Part shown: positions 63,078-64,000 of the stretch, one piece after another | Numbering within the stretch: the first letter of the stretch is position 1 | Layout: every line of letters starts with the position of its first letter | Origin: Balneola vulgaris DSM 17893 | Lineage (GTDB): Bacteria > Bacteroidota > Rhodothermia > Balneolales > Balneolaceae | Reading direction: 5' to 3' | Length of the DNA stretch: 64,000 bases | Assembly: GCF_000375465.1 (NCBI RefSeq) | Contig: NZ_AQXH01000002.1 | Span: forward strand, 124,173 to 188,172 | Made by a program: the position numbers and the translations under genes | The notes under the pieces: generated by a model | Told to the model about the DNA's origin: nothing | Databases searched by the model: none | What the model saw: only the letters and a program-made list of their open reading frames with translations

Positions 63078-64000
63078 TTATTGTAGACCCACACGTTCGA
63101 ATATGGTATCCACATTTCTGGAGTGATGCTTTAGGTCAAATGCATCTTCAATCTCTTCTTTGCTTAGCTTTGAGGAGATAAATGGATCCGCTTCAACTAA
63201 TGGTCTAAACAGTTTTTGATTCTCCCATGAATCCATAGCTAAGGGTTGTACCGCATCGTATGCTTCTTCACGAATAATGCCTTTCTCAATCAATTTGTTT
63301 AAGATTCTTTGTGAGAATACTAGTCCTTGGGTCTTCCAGATATTCGCTTCCATATTCTCTTCAAATACTACCAAGTTTTCCATTACACCAGCGAAACGCG
63401 AAAGCATATAGTCCAGTAAGATGGTAGCATCAGGAAGTATGATACGTTCAGCGGAAGAATGAGAAATATCGCGTTCGTGCCACAACGGAATATTTTCAAA
63501 AGCGGTAACCATATAGCCTCTTAGTACTCGAGCACAACCAGTAATATTTTCTGAACTGATTGGATTTCTTTTATGAGGCATAGATGATGAACCCTTTTGT
63601 CCTTTTCGAAATGCCTCCTCAACCTCACGTACTTCACTACGTTGTAAATGGCGAACTTCAACGGCCATTTTCTCTAATGTTGAACCAATGAGTGCTAGAA
63701 TAGATACATAATGAGCATGGCGATCTCGCTGTAGAGTTTGTGTAGAAATCGGAGCTGGAGTCAGCCCAAGTTTATCACAGGTATATTGCTCTACTTCAGG
63801 TGGGATATTAGCGAATGTTCCAACCGACCCAGATAGCTTTCCAAATTCTACATCAGCAGCGGCCTTCTCGAAACGCTCTAAGTTTCTTTTCATCTCTGCA
63901 TACCAAAGAGCACATTTCAAACCAAAAGTTGTTGGCTCTGCGTGAATACCGTGGGTACGCCCCATCATTACGGTATATTTATGAGCTTTTGCTTTTTCAG
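63078..64000 (-). CDS. purB: Adenylosuccinate lyase, 5' end cut by window edge
   Basis: Catalyses two lyase steps in purine synthesis. About 307 codons are visible, open through the window edge at 64000, so the N-terminal part (about 130 residues) is missing. The fumarase/aspartase signature [16 protein letters not shown] is present with the catalytic serine, and the active-site histidine lies in [14 protein letters not shown]. The C-terminal domain ends ...[13 protein letters not shown] strong terminator follows. Confidence 0.95.
   Translation of the reverse strand, partial: EKAKAHKYTVMMGRTHGIHAEPTTFGLKCALWYAEMKRNLERFEKAAADVEFGKLSGSVGTFANIPPEVEQYTCDKLGLTPAPISTQTLQRDRHAHYVSILALIGSTLEKMAVEVRHLQRSEVREVEEAFRKGQKGSSSMPHKRNPISSENITGCARVLRGYMVTAFENIPLWHERDISHSSAERIILPDATILLDYMLSRFAGVMENLVVFEENMEANIWKTQGLVFSQRILNKLIEKGIIREEAYDAVQPLAMDSWENQKLFRPLVEADPFISSKLSKEEIEDAFDLKHHSRNVDTIFERVGLQ

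Noticed and set aside
1-64000. CRISPR array, prophage, transposon, tRNA or rRNA
   Set aside because: No regularly spaced repeats, integrase or transposase frames, inverted-repeat ends or cloverleaf-like sequence were seen on reading.

Overview
The window looks like chromosomal DNA of an AT-rich, Gram-negative member of the Bacteroidota/Balneolota side of the FCB group. The reasons are: a complete SprA-type Type 9 secretion translocon gene; Lnt, LptF/LptG and many outer-membrane barrels; DUF5916 and DUF4097 proteins; a DUF3467 protein; a GSII-type (eukaryote-like) glutamine synthetase; and menaquinone rather than ubiquinone genes. The assignment to this group is an inference from gene content. 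Most of the window is core genome. I found no insertion sequence, prophage, CRISPR array, tRNA or rRNA.

Layout. 1-12.2 kb: alaS (cut by the left edge), a DUF502 membrane protein, plant-type ferredoxin-NADP reductase, a small outer-membrane barrel, a membrane-anchored protein with four ~29-residue repeats, a stand-alone receiver protein, a lipoprotein, a DAAO-like flavoenzyme, MerC, an MFS carrier, an exported amidohydrolase and a Bax-inhibitor-1 protein. 12.3-21.0 kb: a minus-strand block running ECF sigma factor > HEAT-repeat anti-sigma-like protein > DUF4097 > DUF4097 > DUF5916 > DUF5916. 21-26 kb: serine hydrolase, Smr and Dabb proteins, then folE-cysS-yidD-hisI. 26-34.4 kb: two unknown membrane proteins, an ATP-grasp protein, a DEAD-box helicase, an LCIB-like carbonic-anhydrase-fold protein, a VOC protein, rsmI and lnt. 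34.4-44.3 kb: the 7.3-kb sprA gene, with lptF-lptG divergent from it. 44.3-51.4 kb: DUF3467, a cysteine/cystathionine synthase, a small conserved protein, then menF-menD-menH-menB and a translationally coupled membrane protein. 51.4-58.1 kb: a propeller-like exported protein, a GNAT protein, a second ECF sigma > anti-sigma-like > DUF4097 operon, DUF2141, csaA and glnA. 58.4-64 kb: menA-menC-menE, a histidine kinase, and purB cut by the right edge.

How the genes work together. Seven menaquinone genes in two packets (menFDHB and menACE) cover chorismate to demethylmenaquinone, apart from a dedicated thioesterase and the final methylation. Two independent sigma/anti-sigma/DUF4097 modules point to a recurring envelope-sensing circuit. 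SprA, LptF/G, Lnt and the DUF5916 barrels are cell-envelope biogenesis functions. Many genes start with TTG or GTG, and neighbouring genes often overlap by a few bases.

The strongest leads for something little described are the twin sigma/anti-sigma/DUF4097 modules, the LCIB-like protein whose active-site motif reads C-S-D-E, the repeat protein beside the receiver protein, and the unknown two-gene membrane operon behind a perfect 16-bp palindrome.
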